Below, piece after piece: positions 9,046-17,293 of a stretch of 64,000 bases of DNA. This DNA comes from Herpetosiphon giganteus (GTDB lineage Bacteria; Chloroflexota; Chloroflexia; Chloroflexales; Herpetosiphonaceae): positions 62,001 to 126,000 of the forward strand of contig NZ_JAFBCZ010000002.1 in the NCBI RefSeq assembly GCF_016907925.1. The letters run 5' to 3'. Under the pieces are notes generated by a model, which made no database searches, had not been told where the DNA came from, and worked only from the letters and a program-made list of their open reading frames with translations. The first letter of the stretch is position 1. Each line of letters begins with the position of its first letter. Both the position numbers and the translations under genes were made by a program.

Positions 9046-9261
9046 GAACGTATTCTCCTTAATTGGCTTCTTTGCCAGGTTATAGCCTCTAAAGATACTG
9101 CGAACCCAATGGTTCGTCAACCAACCAAAGCCGGTCTCTAAACCATAATTGTACGCCGTGATTGCTTTAGCTGCGATGTGTTCTGTCTATTATATCCATA
9201 GAGCGCGTCTATGAGAACAGGGGTTTTAGCCAGTTTTTAGCACACTTTTGTATTTTAGCAC

Positions 9262-9300
9262 TAAAAGAAGAACCAGCCGCTCTGTGCCATGGGCGGCTGG
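9262..9300 (-). terminator. Terminator-like hairpin in the korAB leader
   Basis: On the minus strand CCAGCCGC (9300-9293) pairs with GCGGCTGG (9280-9273), followed by TTCTTCTTTT. It lies about 215 bp upstream of korA, so it could act as an attenuator or end a separate small RNA. Confidence 0.6.
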
Positions 9301-9456
9301 CGTGCCAACTGGAGAGGGGAGAGAGGAGCACCGAGATGCGCAGTTGCCGCTACGCCCTCGTATCAATGCTGACGCTTTGCCAATGATGCATGTCCAGTGC
9401 TTCAGAACTGCGTCATAATAAAAACTGTTTTATCGGATAAATCAGTTTTTATTGAT
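9262..9456 (-). ncRNA. Candidate structured leader RNA or small RNA upstream of korA
   Basis: Starting just downstream of a consensus promoter, the minus-strand transcript would hold an 11-bp hairpin (9453-9443 with 9427-9417). Next come a GACGC/GCGTC stem and an ACTGGA/TCCAGT long-range stem. A nested helix follows, made of AGCA..CGAG with CTCG.TGCT plus an inner 5-bp hairpin. The terminator-like hairpin closes the region. The inner hairpin needs a G-U pair on the minus strand and would be a mismatch on the plus strand, which points to the minus strand. I do not recognise a known riboswitch class. GGCAAC and GGTGCT recall SAM-I elements, but the rest does not fit. Confidence 0.45.
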
Positions 9457-9462
9457 GGGCGT

Positions 9463-9491
9463 AGTTTACCCAAGGTTCGATTGTTTGTCAA
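9463..9491 (-). promoter_or_regulatory. Sigma70-type promoter for the korAB leader
   Basis: On the minus strand TTGACA (9491-9486), a 17-bp spacer, then TAAACT (9468-9463). The predicted transcript starts near 9456, immediately before the structured leader. Confidence 0.7.
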
Positions 9492-9509
9492 GTAGCAGTT
9501 TGCGAAATT

Positions 9510-9912
9510 ATGAAGGATGAAGGATGAGGGATGAAGTTGCTTGATCCACGAAGAACACGAAGTTTCACGAAGGATTATTTTTTAGCCACGAATTGCACGA
9601 ATTCCACGAATGAGCCATTCATCCTTCATCCCTCATCCTTCATCCTTTCTCTGTGCCTCTGCGTTAAAAAGTTGATCCACGAAGGGTTGAAACCGCGAAG
9701 GCCACGAAAAACGCGAAGGTATGTTTAGCCACAGATTGACTTCCCAATAGCCAAAAGCCTCATAGCCAATAGCCCTCATTCCTCTGCGCCTCTGCGTTAA
9801 AAATCTGATCCACGAAGTGCACGAAGGACACGAAGATGTGACTATTGGCTTTTGATTTCTGACTTTTGACTTCTGACTTCTTCCTCCCTCATCCTTCATA
9901 TTTCATCCTTCA
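9510..9912. repeat. Repeat cassette 2 between korA leader and the CBS gene
   Basis: GATGAAG units at 9510-9536 face TTCATCC units at 9618-9646, with a second inverted set at 9884-9912 that ends one base before the CBS gene stop. Inside are two or three copies of the ordered series CTCTGCGCCTCTGCGTTAAA, TTGATCCACGAAG(N)ACACGAAG, AACCGCGAAGG and AGCCACGAATTGCACGAATT, plus TTTTGATTTCTGACTTTTG text. No gene is seen here or in the remaining leader (9046-9261). Confidence 0.7.
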
Positions 9913-9913
9913 A

Positions 9914-10330
9914 TTACTGCCCTTCTTGACCCAATTTGCGCACAATATCGGTTTGCGAAAGTACGCCAATTGGCCAAACGCGGCCATCGTTGCGCTCCTC
10001 GACCACCACCAAACGATGAATTCGGTTGTTGGTCAGCAGATTGGCGGCGCGACTTAGATCAACATGGGGCATACAGGTAATGACATCGCGGGTCATAAAC
10101 TCGCCAACTGGGCTATCCATCGAGCGCTCATAATCGAGGCCGCGACTCCACGCGCCCAGCGCATCGGTTTGCGAAAAGACACCCGCTAGAGAACCTGGGC
10201 CATCAACCACAACGAGGGCTTGAATGCGATTGCTTTGCAGCAGCGTGATCGCCTCACGCAGGCTGGTTTCGGTACGACAGGAGATTACGGCTGCGTTCAT
10301 GGTGTCGCCAACGGTTAATTGAGCAGTCAT
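9914..10330 (-). CDS. Two-CBS-domain protein
   Basis: About 138 residues made almost entirely of a Bateman module. CBS1 begins at VGDTMNAAVISCRTETSLRE, and CBS2 at VGEFMTRDVITCMPHVDLSR. Each ends in a GVFSQTD/GVLSQTD strand. Such stand-alone modules bind adenosine nucleotides and act as energy-sensing partners. I chose the ATG at 10330, seven bases after AAGGAG. Upstream in-frame ATGs at 10348 and 10336 overlap or crowd that site. A near-consensus promoter precedes it. The partner is unknown. Confidence 0.85.
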   Translation of the reverse strand: MTAQLTVGDTMNAAVISCRTETSLREAITLLQSNRIQALVVVDGPGSLAGVFSQTDALGAWSRGLDYERSMDSPVGEFMTRDVITCMPHVDLSRAANLLTNNRIHRLVVVEERNDGRVWPIGVLSQTDIVRKLGQEGQ

Positions 10331-10381
10331 TGCCATGCTCCTTTGCATTTCTGAGGTTTGGCCGAGGTTCGATTGCTGGCT

Positions 10382-10409
10382 ATTATAGCATGACGCACTG
10401 CATTATCAA
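10382..10409 (-). promoter_or_regulatory. Promoter of the CBS gene
   Basis: On the minus strand TTGATA (10409-10404), a 16-bp spacer, then a perfect TATAAT (10387-10382), about 50 bp before the start codon. Confidence 0.75.
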
Positions 10410-10415
10410 GTACTT

Positions 10416-10435
10416 TTTAGCGAATATTCGCTAAA
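10416..10435. promoter_or_regulatory. Perfect 20-bp palindrome, operator candidate
   Basis: TTTAGCGAAT followed by its exact complement ATTCGCTAAA. It overlaps the stop codon of the SIMPL gene and sits 6 bp upstream of the CBS promoter -35 box. No T-run follows on either strand, so a DNA operator is likelier than a terminator. Confidence 0.5.
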
Positions 10436-11093
10436 TCGAAAAATTCTCATTTTGGTTGATGATAAAAGCAACTTGTACCTGAACCTCAATCCGTTTGCGA
10501 TGCACCATTGCTAAGCCCAAATCGTCTTTTGTGAAACTGCCACCAGCCCGCGATTGGCTAACCGATTTGCGATTCAAAGCTTGCGAGGTGTAGGCTTGGT
10601 GCTCGCTATGATAGTGATCATCGACCCGATGCACGCCAATAATTTGCACGCCAAGGGTTTGGGCCATCGCTTTGGCCTTGGCTTTGGCTAATTCCAAGGC
10701 AGCTTGTAACCACGTATTGATCATTGCTGGATCATCGGGAAAATCCCAACTGACGTTTTCGAGGCTGACTTGTTTTTGGTTGGTGATAATGCCAAGCAGA
10801 TCGGGTAGTTGCTCCAAATCGTTGCAGCGAATTAACAGGCTATAGGTGGCGCTGGAACTGCGCAACAACACGCCATTATTGACCTCAGCCACCACGCTTT
10901 GTAGTTGGATGGCGGTTTTGGCTAAGCCATAGTTGGTTAATGCTTCGACCAATTGGCGCACTTCTTTGGCTTTTTCCAAGGCGGTGGCGTTGCTAATCAC
11001 CGATGAGCCTTTGATTCTGATGCTGATTTCGGCACGATTGGCATCGATCATTTGGTGGTAGTTGCTGCTGACGTTGAGCAGATTAAGTTCCAT
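10431..11093 (-). CDS. SIMPL (DUF541) domain protein
   Basis: A 220-residue protein with the SIMPL pattern: N-terminal AEISIRIKGSS, a helix with EKAKEVRQLVEAL, then SSSATYSLLIRCNDLEQLPDLL, and the Ala-rich helix LELAKAKAKAMAQTLGVQIIGV. The family is periplasmic or cytoplasmic with poorly known function (oxidative-stress and kinase-associated members exist). No signal peptide is seen. The start is the ATG at 11093 behind AAAGGA. The frame stays open upstream only because it runs into the CACGAAG repeat. The C-terminus is highly basic in its Arg/Lys-rich part. Confidence 0.75.
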   Translation of the reverse strand: MELNLLNVSSNYHQMIDANRAEISIRIKGSSVISNATALEKAKEVRQLVEALTNYGLAKTAIQLQSVVAEVNNGVLLRSSSATYSLLIRCNDLEQLPDLLGIITNQKQVSLENVSWDFPDDPAMINTWLQAALELAKAKAKAMAQTLGVQIIGVHRVDDHYHSEHQAYTSQALNRKSVSQSRAGGSFTKDDLGLAMVHRKRIEVQVQVAFIINQNENFSI

Positions 11094-11099
11094 AATTTT

Positions 11100-11345
11100 T
11101 CCTTTGTTGATCCACGAAGAGCACGAAGGGACACGAAGGGTGAAACCGCGAAGAGCGCGAAGAGCCACGAAGGGGAATAGGCTCTAGGCTTTTGGCTATC
11201 GGGGATTCGTTGCTCCATTCATCGATAAGCATGTTAACGCAGCGGCGTAGAGCTTTTTAGCCACGAATTACCTGAATTACCCGAAGAATATTCCGATAGC
11301 CAAAAGCCCATAGCCCTCATTCCTCTGCGCCGCTGCGTTAACTAT
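11100..11345. repeat. CACGAAG/CGCGAAG repeat block
   Basis: TTGATCCACGAAGAGCACG with further CACGAAG units, then GAAACCGCGAAGAGCGCGAAG, a GGCTTTTGGCTATCGG unit, TAGCCACGAATTACCTGAATT, CATAGCCCTCATTCC and CTCTGCGCCGCTGCGTTAA. The right end runs into the last codons of the LysR gene, whose C-terminal KSQNS is encoded by the repeat's TTTTGACTTTTGATTTC text. Confidence 0.65.
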
Positions 11346-12246
11346 TTTGACTTTTGATTTCTTCCTTTTGAATTTGTAAAAGGTTTGTTTTCAGCAACGT
11401 GAGCACACTACTGCTTGGTGAGCGTTGATGATGCCAGGCGGCGACGATTCTGCGGTGGGGTTGGGCCTCGACCAAGCGCCGATAAACCACATTTGGCTGG
11501 GGTTCTGTTTGGGCCAATGATTGCGGCACAAACGCCATACCCAACCCAGCAGCAACACAGCGTTGGATAGTGGCTAAATTGGTGACCCTGCCAACAATCT
11601 GTGGCTCCAAATGTTGCTCGTAGCAAAAGGCATCGACTTGCTGGCTCAAACAATGGTCATCGTGTAACGCTAGTAGCGGCATGTGATATAAATCATTTAA
11701 TTGCAAAGCTGAACGCTGCGCGTAAGCGTGGCTAGCGGGCAACGCAACCAACAATGGTTCATCAAATAATGGCTCAATCTGCAACAACGGATGCTCAATT
11801 GGCGCACTGGCAATAATCAAATCTAAGCTGTAGTCGATCAGCTGGATTAATAATAGGCTCGTCGTATGTTCAACTATTGTTAATGTTGTGCGCGGATAAT
11901 GCTGTTGAAAAGCAGCGCTTGCATGAGGAAAAAAGTGCTGTGCAATGGTTGGGATAATGCCCAGCGCCAAACGACAGACATGTTGCTCAACGCTATCGCT
12001 GACATGCTGCTTGATTGAACGCCATTGAGCGAGCAATTGTTGGGCTTGAGGCAGCAAGGCTTGGCCAGCAGTGGTGAGCCGAATTGTGCGCCCCAAGCGT
12101 TCAAACAGACTTTGGCCAAGCTCATGCTCCAATTTGATAATTTGTTGGCTGAGTGAAGGTTGGCTAACCGCACAGCGTTGGGCGGCTTTGCTAAAGCCAC
12201 CGGTTTCAGCCACGGCCACAAAATAGAGCAATTGATGAATTTCCAT
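11338..12246 (-). CDS. LysR-family regulator, probably of the divergent catalase
   Basis: A 302-residue LTTR. Residues 1-60 hold the winged helix-turn-helix (LLYFVAVAETGGFSKAAQRC, then SQPSLSQQIIKLEHELG). The remainder is a periplasmic-binding-protein-like effector domain with PHASAAFQQHYPRTTLTI and LPASHAYAQ. It is transcribed divergently from a catalase, with inverted CTATA/TATAG motifs in the shared region. That arrangement and the ATAG-containing sites recall OxyR. OxyR's two redox cysteines are not evident as a clear pair at the expected place, so I do not call it oxyR. The last few codons are repeat-derived. Confidence 0.85.
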   Translation of the reverse strand: MEIHQLLYFVAVAETGGFSKAAQRCAVSQPSLSQQIIKLEHELGQSLFERLGRTIRLTTAGQALLPQAQQLLAQWRSIKQHVSDSVEQHVCRLALGIIPTIAQHFFPHASAAFQQHYPRTTLTIVEHTTSLLLIQLIDYSLDLIIASAPIEHPLLQIEPLFDEPLLVALPASHAYAQRSALQLNDLYHMPLLALHDDHCLSQQVDAFCYEQHLEPQIVGRVTNLATIQRCVAAGLGMAFVPQSLAQTEPQPNVVYRRLVEAQPHRRIVAAWHHQRSPSSSVLTLLKTNLLQIQKEEIKSQNS

Positions 12247-12255
12247 AGTTGTTGC

Positions 12256-12300
12256 CTATAGAATGTATAGTTAATAAGATCTTGCAACTATAGCTATAAT
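12256..12300. promoter_or_regulatory. LysR/catalase control region
   Basis: CTATA-N5-TATAG at 12256-12270 and CTATAG at 12288-12293 are LTTR-like sites. The catalase -10 box TATAAT is at 12295-12300. No -35 box is found 15-19 bp upstream of it, as expected for a promoter needing the activator. Confidence 0.55.
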
Positions 12301-12420
12301 AGCATACAGTATGGGGGCATGCTTGGTTTCGACCAACTACTGCACCTGTTCGTTCGCTCGCTTTGTGCCAAAAGAGGCGAGCACCCCGTTTTCTCAGATT
12401 ACCTTAGGAGATTTGTTCGA

Positions 12421-13878
12421 ATGGATGAGCAAGAACAACTGACGACCGCCCATGGTGCGCCGATTGCCGACAATCAAAATTCATTGACGGCTGGTCCCCG
12501 TGGCCCACTGTTGATGCAAGATTTTCAACTGTTGGAAAAAATGGCTACCTTCAACCGCGAACGGGTGCCAGAACGGGTCGTCCACGCTAAAGGTTCGGGC
12601 GCATTTGGGACGTTTACTGTTACCAACGATGTAACGGCATATTCCAAGGCTGCGATCTTTGGTGAAGTTGGCAAGCAAACTCCAGTCTTGCTGCGCTTCT
12701 CGACCGTTGCTGGCGAACACGGCGCTGCCGATGCCGAACGCGATGTGCGCGGTTTTGCGGTCAAGTTCTACACCGATGAAGGCAACTGGGACGTGGTTGG
12801 CAACAACACGCCGGTGTTCTTTGTGCGCGACCCAATGAAATTTAGCGATTTTATTCATACCCAAAAGCGCAATCCCAAAACCCATATGCGCTCGCCCCAA
12901 TCAATGTGGGATTTCTGGTCGCTCTCACCCGAAAGCTTGCACCAAGTAACCATCTTGTTTAGCGATCGCGGCTTGCCAATTAGCTATCGCTTTGTCCATG
13001 GCTTTGGCAGCCACACCTATAGCTTTATCAACGCCCAAAACGAACGCTTCTGGGTCAAATTCCACTTCCGCTGCCAACAAGGCATCAAGAATTGGACGAA
13101 CGCCGAAGCAGCCGAGGTCGTTGGCGTTGATCGCGAAAGCTCACAACGCGATTTGTTTGAAGCAATCGAACGCGGCGAATTCCCCAGCTGGAAGCTGTGC
13201 GTGCAAATTATGCCCGAAGCTGAAGCTGAAACCTACCACATTAACCCATTTGATTTGACCAAAGTTTGGCCACACGCCGATTATCCATTGATCGAAGTTG
13301 GCACCTTGGAGTTGAACCGCAACCCAGAAAACTACTTTGCCGAAATCGAACAGGCCGCTTTCGAGCCATCAAACATCGTGCCCGGCATTGGCTTCTCGCC
13401 CGATAAGATGTTGCAAGCACGGATTATGTCGTATGCTGATGCTCACCGCTATCGGATTGGTGTGAATTATGCTGCGTTGCCAGTCAACAAGCCACATTCA
13501 CCAGTCAGCACCTATCATCGCGATGGCCAAATGCGCTTCGACAACAATGGCGGCGGTTCGGTCAACTACGAGCCAAACAGCTTTGGCGGCCCAGTTGAAA
13601 ACCAACGCTACGCTGAGCCACCATTGAAAATCAGCGGCGATGCCGATCGCTACAATCATCGCGATGGCAACGACGATTACACCCAACCAGGCAATTTGTT
13701 CCGCTTGATGAATGCTGATCAACAACAACAGTTGTTTAACAACATCGCAGCAGCAATGCAAGGTGTGCCAGAATTTATTCAATTGCGCCAAATTGGCCAC
13801 TTCTTGAAAGCTGATCCAGCCTACGGTCGCGGTGTTGCCGCAGCTTTGGGCCTCGACATCAGCAGTCTCGAAGCCTAG
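12421..13878 (+). CDS. katA: Monofunctional haem catalase
   Basis: A 485-residue small-subunit catalase that breaks down hydrogen peroxide. Catalytic His55 lies in [11 protein letters not shown], Asn128 in [14 protein letters not shown], and the proximal haem ligand Tyr338 in [20 protein letters not shown]-like [10 protein letters not shown] and [14 protein letters not shown] are conserved. I start at the ATG at 12421 behind TTAGGAG. The open frame upstream (from 12319) lacks a ribosome-binding site and family similarity. It is controlled by the divergent LysR gene in all likelihood. The symbol katA is used in the generic sense. Confidence 0.93.
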   Translation: MDEQEQLTTAHGAPIADNQNSLTAGPRGPLLMQDFQLLEKMATFNRERVPERVVHAKGSGAFGTFTVTNDVTAYSKAAIFGEVGKQTPVLLRFSTVAGEHGAADAERDVRGFAVKFYTDEGNWDVVGNNTPVFFVRDPMKFSDFIHTQKRNPKTHMRSPQSMWDFWSLSPESLHQVTILFSDRGLPISYRFVHGFGSHTYSFINAQNERFWVKFHFRCQQGIKNWTNAEAAEVVGVDRESSQRDLFEAIERGEFPSWKLCVQIMPEAEAETYHINPFDLTKVWPHADYPLIEVGTLELNRNPENYFAEIEQAAFEPSNIVPGIGFSPDKMLQARIMSYADAHRYRIGVNYAALPVNKPHSPVSTYHRDGQMRFDNNGGGSVNYEPNSFGGPVENQRYAEPPLKISGDADRYNHRDGNDDYTQPGNLFRLMNADQQQQLFNNIAAAMQGVPEFIQLRQIGHFLKADPAYGRGVAAALGLDISSLEA

Positions 13879-13885
13879 TAGTTTT

Positions 13886-14202
13886 GGAAGGATGAAGGCT
13901 GAATTATGAGGGATGAACAGCTCGCACCTTTGTAATACAGCAGATTAAAAGTTAAGGCTCTTGGCAGAAGTAGAAGCAAAGCTACCAAGCCAAGAGCCTT
14001 TTGATCCACGAAGGGCTGAAACCGCGAAGAACACGAAGGGCGCGAAGGTTAAGTTTTTAGCCACGAATTACACGAATGATTTAATTTCATCCTTCATCCT
14101 TATTCTATGTTCTTTGCTCTCATTTTTCATCCCTCATCCTTCATATTTTATTTTCACCACAGATTGGCTTGATTCTGTTCTTGCTAGCCCAAAGCCTATA
14201 GC
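13886..14202. repeat. Repeat cassette 3 between catalase and membrane-protein genes
   Basis: GGATGAAGG..GAGGGATGAA at 13886-13917 faces TTCATCC runs at 14085-14100 and 14127-14144. Between them are TTGATCCACGAAGGGCTG, AAACCGCGAAGAACACG, GCGCGAAGG and AGCCACGAATTACACGAATG, then TTCTATGTTC. After 14150 come CACAGATTGG and GCCTATAGCC text. No gene is seen. Confidence 0.7.
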
Positions 14203-15210
14203 CTATAGCCCGATCTCCGATCCCTGAACCCCAGCCCCTGATCCCTGCTTCATAACAACACTAGCAAACAAGATACTTACCACAGCCAGCCCGAGCCATG
14301 AGCCGAGGGTGATTGCATCTGGCTGAAAGAGCGCTTGACCACGCAATGCTTGCACCGTCACACTGGCAACGAGGCCGAGGTAGGCAACCGCAGCGCCCCA
14401 AATCAAGGTTAAACGCTGTTTATCGCTAAAGCGTTGCTTAGCGGTATAGAGCAACCAGCCGACTAATGCCAGCACTTGTGCGCCGTGAATCCCGATAAAG
14501 TGCGCGATCCGCAAATCGCCATGCTCGCTGCTCCAGCCCATCAGCGCAATTCCAGGCCCGCCATCGACTGCACCAACCGTATGCGCGCCCATTGCAGCCA
14601 GCGTTCCACCTGCTTCTAAGGTTTTCAGCTGATCTGCACTTGGATTGGTCATTAGGAAGCCAAGCCCAAAGCCGATCAGCATCAGGCCCATGCCCAACTT
14701 GAGGCTCAGCATAAAAGCGCGATCGGCAACTGGTTTTTGGCGGAGAAATACCACAAATCCAATAATATTAATAATGTAGAACAGCATAATCGAGATGCTC
14801 ATAATGTTCCATAGCGCCGTATCAAACGGAGTTGAAATATTAAAGTGCATTGCTTGGCCGCGAACCGCTTGAATGATAAAGAGCACAATTTCGATCGAAA
14901 GTGCTGCTGCACATGCATCCAGCACAAAGCGCATCAAGCGGGGGCGAATTTTGACATAACTGAACATCCACAGCACTGTGGGGGCATAGAACACAAACGA
15001 AATTGCAAATTTCAGGCTTTTCATCCAAACTGGTTGGCCAAGCACCTCACGAGGGTCGACAATTACCCCTGCCAAGGCCAGCACCAAGAAAAAGCAACTT
15101 ACAATTAAAAAGATGGTCATGCCTTTGCTGGTGGCCCAAAATTGGCGCAAAATGGCTCCAGCTCCTGGCATAGTCTGCCGAGCCTCTGGGAATTGAGCAG
15201 TCGTTGTCAT
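14203..15210 (-). CDS. Multi-pass membrane protein of unknown function
   Basis: 335 residues with about eight hydrophobic helices. Notable motifs are DPREVLGQPVWMKSLKFAIS after the first helix and a His-containing helix DLRIAHFIGIHGAQVLALVG near residue 245. Neither maps to a family I can name. The final residues (QGSGAGVQGSEIGL) are encoded by the dispersed CCCTGA/CCCCTGATCC repeat, so the original stop has probably been replaced. It lies 10 bp after the ABA4-like gene with AAAGGA before its ATG, so the two form an operon and may act together in the membrane. Confidence 0.6.
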   Translation of the reverse strand: MTTTAQFPEARQTMPGAGAILRQFWATSKGMTIFLIVSCFFLVLALAGVIVDPREVLGQPVWMKSLKFAISFVFYAPTVLWMFSYVKIRPRLMRFVLDACAAALSIEIVLFIIQAVRGQAMHFNISTPFDTALWNIMSISIMLFYIINIIGFVVFLRQKPVADRAFMLSLKLGMGLMLIGFGLGFLMTNPSADQLKTLEAGGTLAAMGAHTVGAVDGGPGIALMGWSSEHGDLRIAHFIGIHGAQVLALVGWLLYTAKQRFSDKQRLTLIWGAAVAYLGLVASVTVQALRGQALFQPDAITLGSWLGLAVVSILFASVVMKQGSGAGVQGSEIGL

Positions 15211-15220
15211 GGCTGTTCCT

Positions 15221-15682
15221 TTATTTAGCTACAGGTTGCATAGCGGATGTAGGTTTGGTTGAACGAACAAGACCGTGGATCGTGCGCACGACCATATAGA
15301 TCAAAAATCCGACTGGGCCAATCATTAGGACGCTGATGAGGATAGGACTGGTGATGAGAGCAAAAATGTTGCGTTCCCGGCTATCTAAATAGATCCAACG
15401 CCCAACGAACAGATCAAAGGCCAGAAAATGCACCCAACTGAGGGTGGCACCGGTCTCATTCCCAATTAATTCGATGATGCCTGGCAGCGTGGGGTTGCTT
15501 ACGCCTGCCCAAACCGTGCCAAAGATGGGAGCTAAGACAATTGCATAAATCAAAGCTGGGCCAAGAATAATCCATGGCGATTGAATGATGCGCTGCGTCC
15601 ACTTCCAAAAGGGCAGCACGACCATCAAAAACCAAAATGGCATAACAAATAGACTGCTTAGCGAAAACAATTGAGCGACCAT
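15221..15682 (-). CDS. ABA4-like (DUF4281) membrane protein
   Basis: A 153-residue protein with four hydrophobic segments and the DUF4281 signature LSWVHFLAFDLFVGRWIYLD, preceded by a helix and loop typical of the family. Plant ABA4 is needed for neoxanthin synthesis; bacterial members are uncharacterised and often found in carotenoid producers. A role in carotenoid or membrane chemistry here is inference. The start has GGAGG four bases upstream. It is the first gene of a two-gene unit with the membrane protein downstream. Confidence 0.75.
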   Translation of the reverse strand: MVAQLFSLSSLFVMPFWFLMVVLPFWKWTQRIIQSPWIILGPALIYAIVLAPIFGTVWAGVSNPTLPGIIELIGNETGATLSWVHFLAFDLFVGRWIYLDSRERNIFALITSPILISVLMIGPVGFLIYMVVRTIHGLVRSTKPTSAMQPVAK

Positions 15683-16137
15683 AGCGCCTCCCGCGTATGT
15701 AGATAGGGTAACTGTTGGATAGTTTAGCGGTCACAATATTGCTTGTGATGGCTATTTGGGCCTAGGCCGCTTATGCCGAAAGAACTAGCCTGATCCTCGA
15801 TTGATAACGCTAGACGATTCATAGCATGGCTTGGTACTATTGGATGGACATGAAGCGTGGTTTTTCAACATGGAAGTGGGTTTCGATCGATCAAGGTTCG
15901 CCACCCTTCCGTCCCTCCGCCGGAGGGAAACGCAGGGGGCTTTAACCCCCTGCACCCCCTAAAGGACGATTGTTGAATGCTAGGCATAGTGCGATAAGCT
16001 TAAAATGTGTGGGTTAGCATTCATTGAAAATCCATTCGTCTGCGCGATGAGCGTGGGGTTAGGCTGAAGGAAGCCGGTTTTAATCGGCCTAACTGCTAAC
16101 AGGATATTAGAAAATGTGCCGTTAACGTTGTGTTATC
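15683..16137. other. Gap with one double-hairpin element, otherwise nothing recognised
   Basis: Apart from the element at 15901-15968 and the dnaJ promoter just beyond, I see no gene, RNA or other repeat in this spacer. It lacks the GATGAAG and CACGAAG modules common elsewhere. Confidence 0.5.
15901..15968 (+). repeat. Double-hairpin element, copy 1
   Basis: CCACCCTTCCGTC, then hairpin CCCTCC-GCC-GGAGGG, AAAC, then hairpin GCAGGGGG-CTTTAA-CCCCCTGC, then ACCCCCTAAAGGA. It shares its layout with copies at 22064 and 30306 (the latter inverted). Confidence 0.8.
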
Positions 16138-16166
16138 TTGACATGCCATGGTGGGCGGCGTATGAT
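16138..16166 (+). promoter_or_regulatory. Promoter of the dnaJ-clpC operon
   Basis: TTGACA at 16138-16143, a 17-bp spacer and TATGAT at 16161-16166, about 40 bp before the dnaJ start. I see no CIRCE-type TTAGCACTC inverted repeat. Confidence 0.75.
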
Positions 16167-16204
16167 CAATTCACGTTCAGAAGCTCGCACTAGAAGGGGT
16201 TGTA

Positions 16205-17209
16205 ATGGATTACAAGGATTACTACACAATTCTTGGAGTAACAAAAACTGCAACCGAAGCTGAAATCAAAAAAGCCTATCGGAAATTGGCGCGTCAATAT
16301 CACCCAGACCTCAATCCCGGCGATTCTGAAGCTGAACGTAAATTCAAAGAAATCAACGAAGCCTATGAGGTAGTGTCGGACAAAGACAAGCGAGAGAAGT
16401 ACGATCGCTTCGGTGCCGATTGGGGACGCGCCCAAAGTACAGGTTCGGGGTTTAATTGGAATCAATACGCCTCGCAACCAGGTGGTTTTGGTAGCAACTT
16501 TGGCGGCGATTTCGCCAACGGTGAGTTCTCCGATTTTTTCGAGATGTTGTTCGGCAATGCCAGCCGCCGCCAAACCAGCGGGGTCTATGGCAATCGCCGA
16601 CCACAACGCGGCCAAAATGTTGAGCAAGCCATTGATGTTACTTTAGCTGAAGTGCTCAGTGGAACTCAACGCACGATTCAATTACAAGCGCCCGAGATGT
16701 GTAGCAGTTGCGGTGGCAGTGGGGCCAGTCGTGGCAGTATTTGCCCAACTTGTGGCGGTACTGGCGTAAGCGGCACAAGCACCCGCACCATCAACGTGCG
16801 CATTCCCGCCGGTGTCGATCAAGGGTCGCGCATTCGCGTTGCTGGCGAAGGCAGCCCTGGCATCGACCAAGGCAAACGTGGCGATTTGATGTTGGTGGTC
16901 AATCTCGTGCCCGATAGCCGCTTCGAGCGCAAAGGCAACGATTTACATACCGATCTCGCAGTCGATTGGCATACCCTCATCCTTGGTGGCAAAATAAAAG
17001 TCCCATTGCCTGATGGGAAGCAATTAACATTGACGGTGCCCGAACAGACCCAAAATGCCAAAGTTTTTCGCTTGCGCGGCCAGGGCTTGCCCAACCTGCG
17101 CGACCAAAACACTCGCGGCGATTTGCTGGTCAAAGTTCAGGCAGTGCTACCAACTAGCCTGACTCCCAAACAGCGCGAATTGGTGATGGCTCTACGGGAT
17201 AGCGATTAA
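16205..17209 (+). CDS. DnaJ-type chaperone with a half zinc-finger
   Basis: 334 residues. The J domain occupies 1-70 with HPD at 33-35. A Gly/Phe-rich linker with [10 protein letters not shown] follows. The C-terminal peptide-binding domains carry [19 protein letters not shown] and [19 protein letters not shown]. Canonical DnaJ has four CxxCxGxG motifs, and CbpA has none. Here there are exactly two, CSSCGGSG and CPTCGGTG around residues 162-182, enough for one zinc site. It stimulates DnaK-type ATPases. It is followed by clpC in the same direction, so the pair is a protein quality-control operon. Confidence 0.88.
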   Translation: MDYKDYYTILGVTKTATEAEIKKAYRKLARQYHPDLNPGDSEAERKFKEINEAYEVVSDKDKREKYDRFGADWGRAQSTGSGFNWNQYASQPGGFGSNFGGDFANGEFSDFFEMLFGNASRRQTSGVYGNRRPQRGQNVEQAIDVTLAEVLSGTQRTIQLQAPEMCSSCGGSGASRGSICPTCGGTGVSGTSTRTINVRIPAGVDQGSRIRVAGEGSPGIDQGKRGDLMLVVNLVPDSRFERKGNDLHTDLAVDWHTLILGGKIKVPLPDGKQLTLTVPEQTQNAKVFRLRGQGLPNLRDQNTRGDLLVKVQAVLPTSLTPKQRELVMALRDSD

Positions 17210-17216
17210 CCGAAAG

Positions 17217-17280
17217 GCTGAAGGACGAAGGATAAAGGATGAAGCTGTTTCATCCCTCATCCCTCATCCTTCATCCCTTC
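17217..17280. repeat. Repeat cassette 4 inside the dnaJ-clpC operon
   Basis: GCTGAAGGACGAAGGATAAA through GATGAAG (17217-17244) is followed three bases later by its near complement TTTCATCCCTCATCCCTC and onward (17248-17280). The RNA could fold into a long imperfect hairpin ending just before the clpC ribosome-binding site. Confidence 0.7.
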
Positions 17281-17293
17281 AAAGGGTTTTTAT

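Noticed and set aside
9310-9400. SAM-I or glycine riboswitch in the korAB leader
   Set aside because: GGCAAC, GGTGCT and GGAGAG resemble parts of these classes, but the remaining conserved cores and helices are absent.
9470-9480. tRNA T-loop (GGTTCGATTG)
   Set aside because: No acceptor or anticodon stem can be formed around it; the same holds for a similar motif near 10367.
16000-16137. CIRCE heat-shock operator before dnaJ
   Set aside because: TTAGCATTC is present once near 16013 but has no inverted partner.
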